DNA of 33,743 bases from Terasakiella magnetica (lineage in GTDB: Bacteria; Pseudomonadota; Alphaproteobacteria; Rhodospirillales; Magnetospirillaceae). Positions within the stretch are counted from its first letter, which is position 1; every line of letters begins with the position of its first letter. The position numbers were made by a program, and so were the translations under genes. The stretch is taken from positions 1 through 33,743 of the forward strand of contig CACVCF010000268.1 of assembly GCA_902729415.1 (NCBI GenBank), in the 5' to 3' direction. Below are positions 22,234-32,140 of the stretch, piece after piece. The notes below the pieces were generated by a model. The model was not told where the DNA came from. It was given only the letters and a program-made list of their open reading frames with translations, and ran no database searches.

Positions 22234-22788
22234 ATGGCTGATCAGGCACACAATGCCCAGCCCTCGTCGGTGGACGGACAAACGCGGCGGGATTTCCTGC
22301 TGTACGCGACGTCTGCCGTCGGTGTGGTCGGTACGGGCATAGCTCTCTGGCCGTTCGTGCATAGCATGAATCCGGCCGCCGACACGCTGGCACTTTCCAC
22401 CACCGATGTCGATATTTCCGCCATCAAGCCGGGTCAATCCGTGACCGTCGTCTGGCGGGGCAAGCCGGTATTCGTCCGGCATCGCCTTCCTGAAGAGATT
22501 GCCGACGCCGGCAAGGTCGATGTGGCGTCGCTGCGCGAGCCGCAGAAGGATGGCGATCGCGCCAAGAAGCCTGAATGGCTGATCCTGGTCGGCGTGTGCA
22601 CCCATCTGGGCTGCGTGCCGCTGGGCCAGAAGCCCGCCGACCCCAAGGGTGAGTTCGGCGGCTGGTTCTGCCCCTGCCACGGCTCGCACTACGACACCTC
22701 GGGTCGCATCCGCAAGGGCCCGGCTCCGGCCAATCTGCCGGTACCGCCCTATCAGTTCACCAGCGACACCACCGTCCGGATCGGCTAA
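22234..22788 (+). CDS. petA: Ubiquinol-cytochrome c reductase Rieske iron-sulfur subunit
   Basis: The 2Fe-2S subunit of the cytochrome bc1 complex, which passes electrons from ubiquinol to cytochrome c1. A twin-arginine-type anchor starts at [17 protein letters not shown] (Arg18-Arg19), giving an N-terminal membrane helix. The cluster motifs are CTHLGC (Cys122, His124) and CPCHGSHYD (Cys146, His149), with Cys127 and Cys148 as the expected disulfide. The length of 184 aa is normal. It has a good promoter and ribosome binding site and is followed after 11 bases by petBC, so the complex is encoded in one operon. Confidence 0.96.
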   Translation: MADQAHNAQPSSVDGQTRRDFLLYATSAVGVVGTGIALWPFVHSMNPAADTLALSTTDVDISAIKPGQSVTVVWRGKPVFVRHRLPEEIADAGKVDVASLREPQKDGDRAKKPEWLILVGVCTHLGCVPLGQKPADPKGEFGGWFCPCHGSHYDTSGRIRKGPAPANLPVPPYQFTSDTTVRIG

Positions 22789-22799
22789 GGGGACACGTC

Positions 22800-24797
22800 A
22801 TGAGTGGCTTCAAGAGCAACAATAAGGTGGTCAACTGGGTCGAAGAGCGCCTGCCCATCTTCTCGATGATGCAGCACAGCGCCATCGACTATCCGACCCC
22901 GCGCAACCTGAATTACTGGTGGAACTTCGGTTCCCTGGCCGCGGTGATGCTGATCGTCATGATCCTCACCGGTCTTTTCCTGGCCATGAACTACGCCGCC
23001 AACACCGCCATCGCCTTTGATTCGGTCGAGCGCATCATGCGCGACGTGAATTACGGCTGGCTGCTGCGCTACCTCCACGCCAACGGCGCCTCGATGTTCT
23101 TCATCTTGGTGTACATCCATATCTTCCGCGGCCTGTACTACGGTTCGTACAAGTCCCCGCGCGAGATTTTGTGGTTCGTCGGCATCGCCATCTTCCTGGC
23201 CATGATGGCCACCGGCTTCATGGGCTATGTGCTGCCCTGGGGTCAGATGTCGTTCTGGGGCGCCACGGTGATCACCAATCTGTTCTCGGCCTTCCCGCTG
23301 GTGGGCGAGTCGATCGTGACCCTGCTGTGGGGCGGCTTCTCGGTGGACAACCCCACCTTGAACCGCTTCTTCGCCCTGCACTTCCTGTTGCCGTTCGTCA
23401 TCGTCGGCCTGGTGGTGATCCACGTCTGGGCGCTGCACACCGTCAAGTCGAACAACCCGCTGGGTATCGACATGAAGGGGCCGCAGGATTCGCTGCCCTT
23501 CCACCCCTATTACACGATCAAAGACCTGTTCGGCATCGGCGTCTTCATGATGTTCTACCTGGCCTTCGTGTTCTGGGCGCCCAACTTCTTCGGCGAGCCG
23601 GATAACTACATCCCGGCGAACCCGATGGTGACCCCGCCGCACATCGTTCCCGAATGGTACTATCTGCCGTTCTATGCGATCCTGCGCGCCTTCACCATGG
23701 ACATCTGGATCATCCCGGCCAAGCTGCAGGGTGTGCTGGCCATGTTCTCGGCCATTCTGATCCTGTTCGCGCTGCCCTGGCTCGACACCTCCAAGGTGCG
23801 GTCCGCCAAGTTCCGGCCGCTGTACCGCCAGTTCTTCTGGCTGTTCCTGGCCGATTGCCTGGTTCTGGGCTATGTGGGCGGCAAGCCCGCCGAAGGTGTG
23901 CTGATCACCGTCGGCCAGCTTTGCACCGCGTATTATTTCGGCCACTTCCTGGTGATCCTGCCCCTGCTGGGCCTGATCGAAAAGCCCAAGCCCCTGCCGG
24001 CCAGCATTGCCCAGCCGGTGACCAAGGCCGCCGCCATCCTCGTCGCGCTGTTCATCGGTCTGGCCGGTATGTCGGGAGAGGCTTTGGCCTCGTCCGGCGC
24101 CGGCCCGGCCCTGAAGAAGCCCGATGGCGGGTTCTCGTGGGAAGGCGTGTTCGGCGCCCACGACAAGGCCGCTTTGAAGCGTGGCTGGCAGGTGTTTCAC
24201 GACGTCTGCGCCAATTGCCACGCCATGAAGCTGGTCTCTTACCGCAATCTGGCCGATATCGGCTTTAGCGCGGATGAGATCAAGGTCATCGCCGCCGAGA
24301 AGGAGGTCCAGGACGGTCCCAACGACGAGGGTGCGATGTTCAATCGTCCCGCCCGCGCCTCGGATCGGATCGTGCCGCCGTTCGCCAACGAAAAGGCGGC
24401 CCAAGCCGCCAACGGCGGCGCCCTGCCGCCCGACCTGTCGTTGATGAACAAGGCCCGGACCAACGGCCCCTATTACGTCTACTCCCTGATGCTGGGCTAT
24501 GAGGATGCCGCTCCCGAGGGGCATCCCATCCCGGAAGGCAAGATGTTCAATCATTACTTCCCGGGCAATGCCATCAGCATGCCGCCGCCCGTGATGGATG
24601 ACATCGTGACCTATACTGACGGCACCAAGGCCACCAAGGAACAGATCGCCAAGGACGTGGTGACCTTCCTGAACTGGGCCGCCGAGCCGGAACTGGATGC
24701 CCGCAAGAGCATGGGCGTCAAGGTCATGATCTTCCTGGCCGGCCTCACCGCGTTGATGTACGCGCTGAAGCGGCAGATCTGGAAAGACGTGCACTAA
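22800..24797 (+). CDS. petBC: Fused cytochrome b / cytochrome c1 polyprotein, 665 aa
   Basis: One frame encodes both remaining bc1 subunits. The cytochrome b part (about 1 to 415) has heme-binding helices ([34 protein letters not shown]) and the quinol-site [14 protein letters not shown]. Then a signal-peptide-like stretch ([21 protein letters not shown]) ends with a probable cleavage site after Ala430. Cytochrome c1 follows, with heme c motif CANCH at 470 to 474, axial Met594 in AISMPPP, and a C-terminal anchor ([20 protein letters not shown]). A b/c1 precursor cleaved by signal peptidase is known from Bradyrhizobium fbcH. AAGGGGACACGTC precedes the ATG. Confidence 0.95.
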   Translation: MSGFKSNNKVVNWVEERLPIFSMMQHSAIDYPTPRNLNYWWNFGSLAAVMLIVMILTGLFLAMNYAANTAIAFDSVERIMRDVNYGWLLRYLHANGASMFFILVYIHIFRGLYYGSYKSPREILWFVGIAIFLAMMATGFMGYVLPWGQMSFWGATVITNLFSAFPLVGESIVTLLWGGFSVDNPTLNRFFALHFLLPFVIVGLVVIHVWALHTVKSNNPLGIDMKGPQDSLPFHPYYTIKDLFGIGVFMMFYLAFVFWAPNFFGEPDNYIPANPMVTPPHIVPEWYYLPFYAILRAFTMDIWIIPAKLQGVLAMFSAILILFALPWLDTSKVRSAKFRPLYRQFFWLFLADCLVLGYVGGKPAEGVLITVGQLCTAYYFGHFLVILPLLGLIEKPKPLPASIAQPVTKAAAILVALFIGLAGMSGEALASSGAGPALKKPDGGFSWEGVFGAHDKAALKRGWQVFHDVCANCHAMKLVSYRNLADIGFSADEIKVIAAEKEVQDGPNDEGAMFNRPARASDRIVPPFANEKAAQAANGGALPPDLSLMNKARTNGPYYVYSLMLGYEDAAPEGHPIPEGKMFNHYFPGNAISMPPPVMDDIVTYTDGTKATKEQIAKDVVTFLNWAAEPELDARKSMGVKVMIFLAGLTALMYALKRQIWKDVH

Positions 24798-24846
24798 GAC
24801 TGCGGATTGCCGGGGGCGCCCGCCCTCCGGCGATTTGAAATACGAC

Positions 24847-24879
24847 AAAGCCACCGTCGGCAACGACGGTGGCTTTTTT
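24847..24879 (+). terminator. Rho-independent terminator of the pet operon
   Basis: AAAGCCACCGTCG and CGACGGTGGCTTT form a 13-base perfect stem around GCAA, ending in a T-run. It lies 50 bases after petBC and can also serve the convergent TetR gene. Confidence 0.92.
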
Positions 24880-24909
24880 GTCCGGTCAGGGGGATCAGGC
24901 CAGATACCG

Positions 24910-25521
24910 TCAGGCCGGGGCGTAGGCCCGCACCATGGTCTCTACGGCGTTGTCGATGATCCCGTCCATGGTCTGGCCGTCCTTCTGCGCCAGCCCCAGC
25001 AGGGCGCGCATGAAATAATCAGTGCGCAGCATACCGACGAACTGATCCGCCGCCTGCCAGGGATCGGAAACGGCTAATTCGCCCCGCCGGTGAAGCTCGG
25101 AGAAAATAGCGCCGATCTCGATCTTGCCCCGCGCCGGGCCGGATTCATAGAAAGCCCGAGCCAGATCGGGCTGGCGCAGGGATTCCGCCACCACCACCCG
25201 GTACATGGACAAAGCCTCGGGCGACAGCAGCAGCGTCATCAGCCGCGTCGCCACCGCCTTGAGGGTGGCGCGGGCATCCAGGGTTTTATCGGGAGTGGCA
25301 TAGATCTCGCTGCTTTCGCAGCGGCGATGGATAACCGCGGCGAACAGCAGATCCTTGCTGTCGAAATGGGCATAGATGGTGGCCTTGGAAACCCCGGCCT
25401 TGGTTGCCACCGCATCCATGCTGGTGGCGGCATAGCCCTCCTCCAGGAAGGCGATCTGCGCCGCATCCAGAATGGCTTCGCGTTTAGCCGATGGCTTGGG
25501 GCCGGTCTTGGGCTTGGACAT
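24910..25521 (-). CDS. TetR/AcrR-family transcriptional regulator, 203 aa
   Basis: The N-terminal helix-turn-helix covers about residues 12 to 58: KREAILDAAQIAFLEEGYAA, then MDAVATKAGVSKATIYAHFDSK, the classic TetR pattern. The C-terminal helical ligand-binding region (about 80 to 200) contains ALSMYRVVVAESLRQPDLAR, as in AcrR-like regulators of efflux or fatty-acid genes. CAGGAGGAGTC precedes the ATG. No adjacent efflux operon is present, so the target is unknown. It lies between the pet terminator and the end of addA. Confidence 0.92.
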   Translation of the reverse strand: MSKPKTGPKPSAKREAILDAAQIAFLEEGYAATSMDAVATKAGVSKATIYAHFDSKDLLFAAVIHRRCESSEIYATPDKTLDARATLKAVATRLMTLLLSPEALSMYRVVVAESLRQPDLARAFYESGPARGKIEIGAIFSELHRRGELAVSDPWQAADQFVGMLRTDYFMRALLGLAQKDGQTMDGIIDNAVETMVRAYAPA

Positions 25522-25554
25522 GACTCCTCCTGCCCAGAAACTAGACCATGGAGT

Positions 25555-28500
25555 TCAGTTTTGGGAAGCGGCGATTTCGCCGGTCCCGTATTCGAAGAGA
25601 GCGTCATCAAGACGATGGGACTCGATTTCCATCAGCCGGGGGCCGTCGGTCCACACCAGGGCGCAGCGGATATGGTGGCCGGGATAGATGCAGGCCAGGG
25701 CCAGCCGATAGGCAGCCATCTGGCGGATATAAAGGGTGGGGATCTCCTCATCCGCCAGGGGTGGGCGGCGGTTGGTCTTGTAATCCACCACCAGCACCTC
25801 GGTGGCGGTGACCAGCAGGCGATCAACCCGGCCCGAGACGATGCGGTCGCCGATCCGGCCCACCAGCGGCACCTCCGCCCGGCTGCCCGCTCCGAACAAG
25901 GCGGCAAAGCCAGGATGATCGAGGATGTCGGAGACCTCGTTGGCGATGGCGAGGCGGTCGGCCGTCTCCAGCCCGAAGCTTGCCCGCCCGAGAAAGCGCA
26001 TCATGGTCGGTGTCCGCTCGGACCTTGGGATCTCGGGCAAAGTCTGGAGCAGGCGGTGGATCAGCTTGCCCCGCTGCCAACGCGGCACGCCTTCGGCCTC
26101 GGCCAGGGGCGAACGCACCGGCGGCTCCTCGCCATCGGGACGCGACGGCGCCAGCGGCCGGGGTGGGGCGGGCTCGGGCTCGGCGGCGGCCACAGCCCAA
26201 TCGGGCAGAAGGGCGGCGGAGCGGGTATGGGCCGTACGTCCGTCTTCGCTCTCGGGCAAGACGGTCTGGGCCGAGCGCAGGCGGAGCATACGGGGAGCGT
26301 CCATCTCGCCGGAGCCGGCCAGGAAGGCGTCATCGACCTCCTCGGCCAAGGGGATCAGTGCCTCGCGCACCAAAGCGTACCAGCAGCCTTCGGGCGCCGC
26401 CTTGCGCCCCTGCCAGCCGCAGATTACCAGCCGATCCTCGGCCCGCGTCATGGCGACATAGAGCAGGCGGCGGTATTCGCGCTCGCGCGCCAGCTTGCGG
26501 ACCTCCGCCCCGTCGCGGCAGGTCTCGTCCATCTCCTCGGCCTTGGGCGGCCAGGCCAGCAATTCGTCGCCGCCCTCGCCCAGCCACAGCAGCCGGTTCC
26601 CCTGCCTGGGCACCTGCATGGTGTCGGGCAGAAAGACGATGGGAGCCTGCAGCCCCTTGGAACCATGCACCGTCATGATGCGCACGGCATTGCGGCCCGA
26701 TTGCTCCAGGTCACGCTTGATCTCGATCTCGCCCGCCTCCAGCCAGTGCAGGAATCCCTGCAACGAGGGGGGGTGGGCGCGCTCGAAGGTCAGCGTCAGG
26801 GACATGAACTCGTCGATGGGGTCTTCGGCCTCCATCCCCAGGCGGGCCAGCAGCCGTTTGCGCCCGCCCAACGCCCCCAGGACGCGGGCATAAAGGGCAT
26901 GGGGCGGCAGCCGGTCGGCCTGGGCCAGCAGGTCGCCCAGCAGCAGATAGGCGGACTCGAACGCGGGATCGTTCAGGATGCGGCGCTTCAAGGTCTCCCA
27001 CAGCCCGGCCTCGCCACGGTCCCAGGCCAGGGCGAACAGTTGGTCCTCCGACAGCCCCACCAGCGGGCCTTTCAGCACCGCGGCCAAGGTCAGATCGTCA
27101 TCGGGCAGCAGCAGGAAATTACCCAGCGCAACCAGATCCATCACCGCCATCTGTTCAAACAGCACCATGCGGTCAGCGCCCGCTACCTCGACCTTCTGGG
27201 TCTTCAGCTCGCGCACCAGATCCTCGACGAAGCCGCCCCGACGGCGCACCAGCACCAAGATATCGCCCGCCCGCACCGGGCGCCCCTTGGATTCCAAGAT
27301 CTCCGTATCAATCATGGCCTTGATCCGCCGCGCCACCAGCCGCGCCAGCCGGGTACGGGGCGAATCGCCCCGGATACGTTCGACCGGCGGCTTCCACGGC
27401 ACCTCGTCGTCAATGGCACGAGGCTCCACCGGCGGCCACAACTCCACCAGCCCGGCATGACCCTGGCGAAAGGCCAGATGGGTAATATCGTCGTCGGGAG
27501 TGGCAATGCCGTCGCGGCCGGGCATACCGGGACCGAATACGGCATTGACCGCGTCCAGAACGGCGGGGGCCGAGCGGAACGACAGGTTCAGCGCCACTTC
27601 ACGCCAAAGGCCGCCAGAGGCCGGGACATGGGCGGCAAAAGCCTGGCGCATGCGCTCAAATTCGCGGGGATCGGCGCGCTGGAAGCTGTAGATGGATTGC
27701 TTGGCGTCGCCGACGGCGAAGACGGTGCGCAAAGTCTGGCGCGCGCCCTGCCCGGCGAAGAACTCCTCGGTCAGCGCCGCCACCACCGCCCATTGATCGG
27801 GGTTGGTGTCCTGGGCCTCATCGATCAGGACATGATCGATGCCGCCATCCAGCTTGAACAGCACCCAAGACGCGACACCGGGCCGGGCCAGCAGGTCGCG
27901 CGCCGCCAGGATGAGGTCGTCGTAATCCATCAAGGCGCAGGCGGCCTTGCCGCGCTTGTAGGAAACGAGCAAAGCCGCCCCCAGGGTCAGAAGCGCCCCG
28001 GTGGCATCGGCCACCGCCGCCGCCTTGAGGCGCCCATCAATAAAGAGCAACCGCTCAGCCTCGGCCAGCAGCACCGCCTCAACACCGGGAAAGGCGTCGC
28101 GTACGCCCTTGGTACACAAGGTCTTGCGGATCGATCCTTCGGCGGTAAGAAAAACAGCACTCCAGCGTGCGAAACCATCCTGGCGGGCGGCGGGATCAGC
28201 CAGCCAGACCGCCATCGCCGCCGCTTTATCCTGATCGGTCTTGGTCCCGGTCTGCAAAGCGGCCAGGGCTGTGCGCAAGGCAGCGGCATCAAAGCGGGCA
28301 TCATCACAGGCCCGCGCCAGGAGAAGAGCAGGCGTCTCGTCCTCAGCCAGCCCCAGACGGCCGCGAAAGGCAGCGATAACGCCGCCGCAGCCGCCGTGAC
28401 GCTCCATCAGCCGTTCCAGCCGTCCGCGCTCGCCCGCCAGTTCGGCCATCAACTCGGGAAATGCGGTCTCGTGGATGCGCCCCGTCACCAGGGCCAGGGC

Positions 28501-29031
28501 ACGGGCCAGGGCGGCATCGCTGCCTGCACGGGCGGCCTCCAGCACCTCCAGCTTGGCTTCTTCCAGCAATTCACCGGAATCGCGGTCATCCATCACCTGG
28601 AAATGGGGCGCAATCCCCGCTTCCAGGGGAAAGCGCCGCAACAGTGATTGGCAGAAGGCGTGGATGGTCTCCATGTGCATGCCGCCCGGCGCGTCCAACA
28701 CGCGGGCGAACAGCCGCCTCGCTCCCTTCAACTCGGGCTCCGACGGCGGCCGCCCCAACAGGCGGGACAGATCGCGTCCAAGGTCGTCATCGGCCATGGT
28801 CGCCCAGCGGGCAAGGCGCTGGCCGATGCGGTTGGACATTTCCGCCGCCGCCGCCTTGGTGAAGGTCAGGCAGAGAAGCTTGTGCGGTGGGGTGCCCGCC
28901 AGCAGCAGATTAAGCACCCGGTCGGTCAGAACCTTGGTCTTGCCGGTTCCGGCGCTGGCCGCCACCCAGACGCTGGCACCGGAATCGGCGGCCTGGCGCT
29001 GACGGAGATCGGCATCATGAGTAAGCGGCAT
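25555..29031 (-). CDS. addA: Double-strand break repair helicase-nuclease AddA, 1158 aa
   Basis: The AddA subunit of the AddAB helicase-nuclease, which resects DNA ends for RecA-dependent repair. UvrD-like motifs are visible: Walker A AASAGTGKTKVLTDR (GTGKT at 28 to 32), LTFTKAAAAEMSNRI, Walker B HVLIDEAQDTNPDQW, VFAVGDAKQSIYSFQRADP, IMTVHGSKGLQAPIV and YVAMTRAEDRLVI. A RecB-type nuclease motif, VVDYKTNRRP, lies near residue 1083. The ATG follows the diguanylate cyclase stop by 6 bases with no strong ribosome binding site, so translation is probably coupled. addB, which normally precedes addA in alphaproteobacteria, is not adjacent here and must be elsewhere. Confidence 0.95.
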   Translation of the reverse strand: MPLTHDADLRQRQAADSGASVWVAASAGTGKTKVLTDRVLNLLLAGTPPHKLLCLTFTKAAAAEMSNRIGQRLARWATMADDDLGRDLSRLLGRPPSEPELKGARRLFARVLDAPGGMHMETIHAFCQSLLRRFPLEAGIAPHFQVMDDRDSGELLEEAKLEVLEAARAGSDAALARALALVTGRIHETAFPELMAELAGERGRLERLMERHGGCGGVIAAFRGRLGLAEDETPALLLARACDDARFDAAALRTALAALQTGTKTDQDKAAAMAVWLADPAARQDGFARWSAVFLTAEGSIRKTLCTKGVRDAFPGVEAVLLAEAERLLFIDGRLKAAAVADATGALLTLGAALLVSYKRGKAACALMDYDDLILAARDLLARPGVASWVLFKLDGGIDHVLIDEAQDTNPDQWAVVAALTEEFFAGQGARQTLRTVFAVGDAKQSIYSFQRADPREFERMRQAFAAHVPASGGLWREVALNLSFRSAPAVLDAVNAVFGPGMPGRDGIATPDDDITHLAFRQGHAGLVELWPPVEPRAIDDEVPWKPPVERIRGDSPRTRLARLVARRIKAMIDTEILESKGRPVRAGDILVLVRRRGGFVEDLVRELKTQKVEVAGADRMVLFEQMAVMDLVALGNFLLLPDDDLTLAAVLKGPLVGLSEDQLFALAWDRGEAGLWETLKRRILNDPAFESAYLLLGDLLAQADRLPPHALYARVLGALGGRKRLLARLGMEAEDPIDEFMSLTLTFERAHPPSLQGFLHWLEAGEIEIKRDLEQSGRNAVRIMTVHGSKGLQAPIVFLPDTMQVPRQGNRLLWLGEGGDELLAWPPKAEEMDETCRDGAEVRKLAREREYRRLLYVAMTRAEDRLVICGWQGRKAAPEGCWYALVREALIPLAEEVDDAFLAGSGEMDAPRMLRLRSAQTVLPESEDGRTAHTRSAALLPDWAVAAAEPEPAPPRPLAPSRPDGEEPPVRSPLAEAEGVPRWQRGKLIHRLLQTLPEIPRSERTPTMMRFLGRASFGLETADRLAIANEVSDILDHPGFAALFGAGSRAEVPLVGRIGDRIVSGRVDRLLVTATEVLVVDYKTNRRPPLADEEIPTLYIRQMAAYRLALACIYPGHHIRCALVWTDGPRLMEIESHRLDDALFEYGTGEIAASQN

Positions 29032-29037
29032 CGGAAT

Positions 29038-30141
29038 TCAGGGCGCGTCGGACGAGGCTAGAACCACGTAATTGCGCCCCATCTCCTTGGCGCGGTAAAG
29101 CGCCTTGTCGGCACGGACCAGCAAAGCGGGGACATCGGGGAACGAGGATTCGGTCGACAGCAGATCGCCCCCGGCATAGGCCGCGATCCCGATGCTGACG
29201 GTGATCTGGCACATCTCGCCGGTGGCGGGGCTGATGATGGCCTGCTCCACCTGCTGGCGCAGCCGCTCGGCGATGAAGCGGGCGCCGTCGGCATTGGTGT
29301 TGGGCAGGGCGACGGCGAATTCCTCGCCACCGATCCGGCCCAGAATATCGTATTCCCGCAAGGTCTGGCGGCAGGCGGCAACAAAAACCTTCAGGGTCTC
29401 GTCCCCGGCGGCATGGCCCCAGGTATCGTTGATGCGCTTGAAGTGATCCAGGTCCAGGGCCAGCAGCGAGAAACTGCGCCCCATACGGCGGGCATGATCG
29501 AGTTCCAACGAGGCCAGATGATGAAAATGACGGTGATTGGCGACGCCGGTCAGCGAGTCGCGGGTCGCCAGCACCTCCAACTCGGCCATGGTGCGCTGAG
29601 AATCGCAAAATGCCCGCAAAGACAAAGCCAGATCGTGGATTTTTCCCTCATTGGTCAACACCACCGGCACCCGCTCGACCACCAGCCGCAGCAAGGATGT
29701 GTCCTCCCGAGGCTCACCCACGTCGGGGACGACGGGATAGGCACCGACGATCAGACGCCCTTCCGCCATGGGAAGGACCAGACGCTGCCAGGTCTCAACC
29801 TTGTCGTCGGCGAAGACGGCGGTATAGGAGCGCCACAGCGGCAACCCCATCCGGCGGGCGAAGGTATATTCGAATTCCAGCATGCCGCGCCGCTCGGCGG
29901 GCAGGATCTCGGACGGCAGCACATCGATCACCCGCCCGGTGAGGTCGGAGCCGAAATGCTCGATGAAGGCCTGACCGTAATGGCTATAGCGATTGCGAGG
30001 GCCGTCGCAATCGATCACCAGCAGATGTTCGGCATGGGCCGCGAACCGCGCTACCGGGTCGGCAGCGTCGCGGCCGTCACGCCACTGGGCCAGAAGATCC
30101 TGAAGCCTCGGATCCATTACGGCGGCAACCAAATGCGGCAT
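29038..30141 (-). CDS. PAS-like / GGDEF diguanylate cyclase, 367 aa
   Basis: Makes the second messenger c-di-GMP. The start is ATG at 30141 (MPHLVAAVMDPRLQDL), which follows a run of GGAGG-type Shine-Dalgarno sequence; a longer open frame extends upstream to 30228. Residues about 20 to 170 resemble the PAS-like sensor domain found in many Rhodospirillaceae proteins (SHYGQAFIEHFGSDLTGR). The GGDEF domain covers about 205 to 360, with the active-site motif GGEEF near residue 272. REYD placed five residues before it matches the RxxD inhibitory I-site, so the enzyme should be active and product-inhibited. No membrane helix is visible. It is coupled to addA downstream. Confidence 0.92.
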   Translation of the reverse strand: MPHLVAAVMDPRLQDLLAQWRDGRDAADPVARFAAHAEHLLVIDCDGPRNRYSHYGQAFIEHFGSDLTGRVIDVLPSEILPAERRGMLEFEYTFARRMGLPLWRSYTAVFADDKVETWQRLVLPMAEGRLIVGAYPVVPDVGEPREDTSLLRLVVERVPVVLTNEGKIHDLALSLRAFCDSQRTMAELEVLATRDSLTGVANHRHFHHLASLELDHARRMGRSFSLLALDLDHFKRINDTWGHAAGDETLKVFVAACRQTLREYDILGRIGGEEFAVALPNTNADGARFIAERLRQQVEQAIISPATGEMCQITVSIGIAAYAGGDLLSTESSFPDVPALLVRADKALYRAKEMGRNYVVLASSDAP

Positions 30142-30254
30142 GGGGTCTCCTCCCCTTCCTCTCCTGAGCCATAGGCGTAGCACATTCCCCGATCCTCCAC
30201 CATCGGTCCGACGCTTGACCCTCGTCAACGCGGCAGCAGCCCCCCCACCTCACA

Positions 30255-31160
30255 GTGGCGATTATGAGACAGCTTGCCCGCAGCCTGTTCCTGGCAACCC
30301 GGCCCATGTTCGTCCCCGCCTCGGCGCTGCCGGTGGCGGTCGGAACCGCATGGGGAGCGCGCCAGGCGGGAACGCTCAATCTCTGGATCCTCGGACTGGC
30401 CCTGATCGGCATGGCGCTGATGCATGCCGGAGCCAATGTGATCAACGATGTCGGTGACGAGTTGAACGGCGCCGACCGTGCCAATGAAGACCGCATTGCC
30501 CCCTTCACCGGCGGCTCACGCTTTATTCAGAACGGCGAATTGAGCCTGCGCGCCATGGCGGCATGGGGGGGGGCGCTGCTGTTGGCTGCGGCCGGAATCG
30601 GCCTTGTCCTCGCCGATATCAAGGGCCAGACCGTCCTGGTGCTGGGCGCCGTGGGCGGAGCGCTGGCACTGGCCTATTCCCTACCGCCTCTGTCCCTGGC
30701 CTCACGCGGGTTGGGCGAGGCGGCGGTCGCCCTGGGCTTCGGCCTGCCGGTGGCGGCCTGCTTCTGGCTGCAAAGCGGAACCTTCACTCTGTCGGCGGGA
30801 CTGGCCGCCGCCATTCTGGGCTGCTGGACCGCCGCCATCTTGATCGTCAACGAAGTGCCCGACCTCACTGCCGACGCGGCGGTAGGCAAGCGCACCCTGG
30901 TGGTGCGGCTGGGGCTGAGTGGCGCGCCGTCGCTTTATCTCGGGGTCCAGGTGATGGCGGCGGCGATGCAGATCGTGCTGGGCTTTCTGTCGGCGCTGCC
31001 GCCTTGGGCCACGGTGCCGCCGCTGCTGCTGATGCTGGCGGCTTTGGCCGCCGCACCGCTGATGATGCGGGGGCGCTCGGCGCAACTGGCCGCGATCCGC
31101 ATCACGCTTGCCATCCACTTCATCGGCGGGCTGTGGCTGGTGGCGGCGGCGTTAGGTTAG
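30255..31160 (+). CDS. UbiA/MenA-type prenyltransferase, 301 aa
   Basis: An integral-membrane aromatic prenyltransferase with about nine hydrophobic segments. The first aspartate-rich motif reads NVINDVGDELNGADRANEDR (about 61 to 80), and VNEVPDLTADAAVGKRTLVVRLG (around 200) is the second conserved loop, closer to MenA-like than UbiA-like members. It would attach a polyprenyl chain to a quinone-type or related ring. The substrate is undetermined. The start is GTG at 30255 or ATG at 30264 (MRQLARSLFLATRP); the latter fits the family better. An IS91-type element begins 17 bases past the stop. Confidence 0.87.
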   Translation: MAIMRQLARSLFLATRPMFVPASALPVAVGTAWGARQAGTLNLWILGLALIGMALMHAGANVINDVGDELNGADRANEDRIAPFTGGSRFIQNGELSLRAMAAWGGALLLAAAGIGLVLADIKGQTVLVLGAVGGALALAYSLPPLSLASRGLGEAAVALGFGLPVAACFWLQSGTFTLSAGLAAAILGCWTAAILIVNEVPDLTADAAVGKRTLVVRLGLSGAPSLYLGVQVMAAAMQIVLGFLSALPPWATVPPLLLMLAALAAAPLMMRGRSAQLAAIRITLAIHFIGGLWLVAAALG

Positions 31161-31281
31161 GTTCTGTTGACAATAAGGATTGAACGAAACCGCTGGCGCG
31201 GTATTGGTGTGTGATGTGACGTCGAAGGCTCCCGTCTGACAGGGTTGGTTTCCCGACCACCCTTCAGACAGGAGGCCCCCG

Positions 31282-32139
31282 ATGGCCGAGATGAGCCCTC
31301 TGCGTCGCCGCATGATCGAGGACATGAGTGTCCGTAATCTGTCGCCGGCGACCCAACGATCCTATCTTCATGCGATTTCAAAGTTCAGCCGATTCTTCCA
31401 GCGGTCACCCGAGCATCTCGATCTCGACGACGTGCGCACCTGGCAGGTTCACTTGGTGTCGCAGGGGATCTCCTGGGCCAGTCTCAACCAGTTCGTCGCG
31501 GCGCTGCGATTCTTCTACGGGGTGACAATGCGGTGTCCGGAGATCCCGGAGCGGATCACCTATGCCCGCCAGCCGCGGCGATTGCCGGTGGTACTGAGCG
31601 CCGACGAGGTGGTGCGCTTCCTGGAAGCGGTCCCCAGCCTGAAGAATCGCACGGCACTGACCACGGCCTATGCCACCGGGTTGCGGGTGTCGGAGGTGGT
31701 GGCGCTCAAGCTTGCCGACATCGATAGCGGCCGGATGGTGATCCGGGTTGAGCAGGGCAAAGGGCGCAAGGACCGCTACGTCATGCTGTCAGCCCAGTTG
31801 CTCGGCATCCTGCGCACCTATTGGCGGCTGGCACGGCCCCGGCATTGGCTGTTTCCCGGCCGCGAGGACAAGCCGATCGAGCCGAATGTGCTGAATTGCG
31901 CCTGCCGTTCGGCCTGCGCTGCTGCCGGCATCGACAAGCGCGTTACCGTCCATACCCTGCGCCACAGTTTTGCCACCCATCTGCTGGAGGCGGGCACCGA
32001 CATCCGCATCATCCAGGTGCTGCTCGGCCACAACAACCTGTCGACGACGGCGCGTTACACCCAGGTATCCAACGCGATGATCGCCAAGACAGCAAGTCCG
32101 CTCGACGGTCTCGACCTGATGGTGGTGCCGCCGTCCTGA
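31282..32139 (+). CDS. XerC/D-like tyrosine recombinase of the IS91-type element, 285 aa
   Basis: The N-terminal core-binding domain starts MAEMSPLRRRMIEDMSVRNL, with YLHAISKFSRFFQRSP. The catalytic domain has the first Arg in YATGLRVSEVVALKL, Lys in VEQGKGRKDRYV, HTLRHSFATHLLEAG with the second Arg, QVLLGHNNLSTT with the second His, and the nucleophile Tyr in ARYTQVSN. All catalytic residues are present, so it should be active. AGGAGGCCCCCG precedes the ATG. The transposase ATG follows the stop by one base, so the two are translated together. Confidence 0.93.
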   Translation: MAEMSPLRRRMIEDMSVRNLSPATQRSYLHAISKFSRFFQRSPEHLDLDDVRTWQVHLVSQGISWASLNQFVAALRFFYGVTMRCPEIPERITYARQPRRLPVVLSADEVVRFLEAVPSLKNRTALTTAYATGLRVSEVVALKLADIDSGRMVIRVEQGKGRKDRYVMLSAQLLGILRTYWRLARPRHWLFPGREDKPIEPNVLNCACRSACAAAGIDKRVTVHTLRHSFATHLLEAGTDIRIIQVLLGHNNLSTTARYTQVSNAMIAKTASPLDGLDLMVVPPS

Positions 32140-32140
32140 G

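Noticed and set aside
22785..24863. Minus-strand open frame of 692 codons
   Set aside because: It lies opposite petBC and reads as Gly/His/Asp/Val repeats, an artefact of GC-rich third positions in the real gene.
25090..28647. Plus-strand open frame of 1185 codons
   Set aside because: It is antisense to addA, whose helicase and nuclease motifs are all present; the frame is Gln/Gly/His-rich with no domains, typical of a high-GC shadow.
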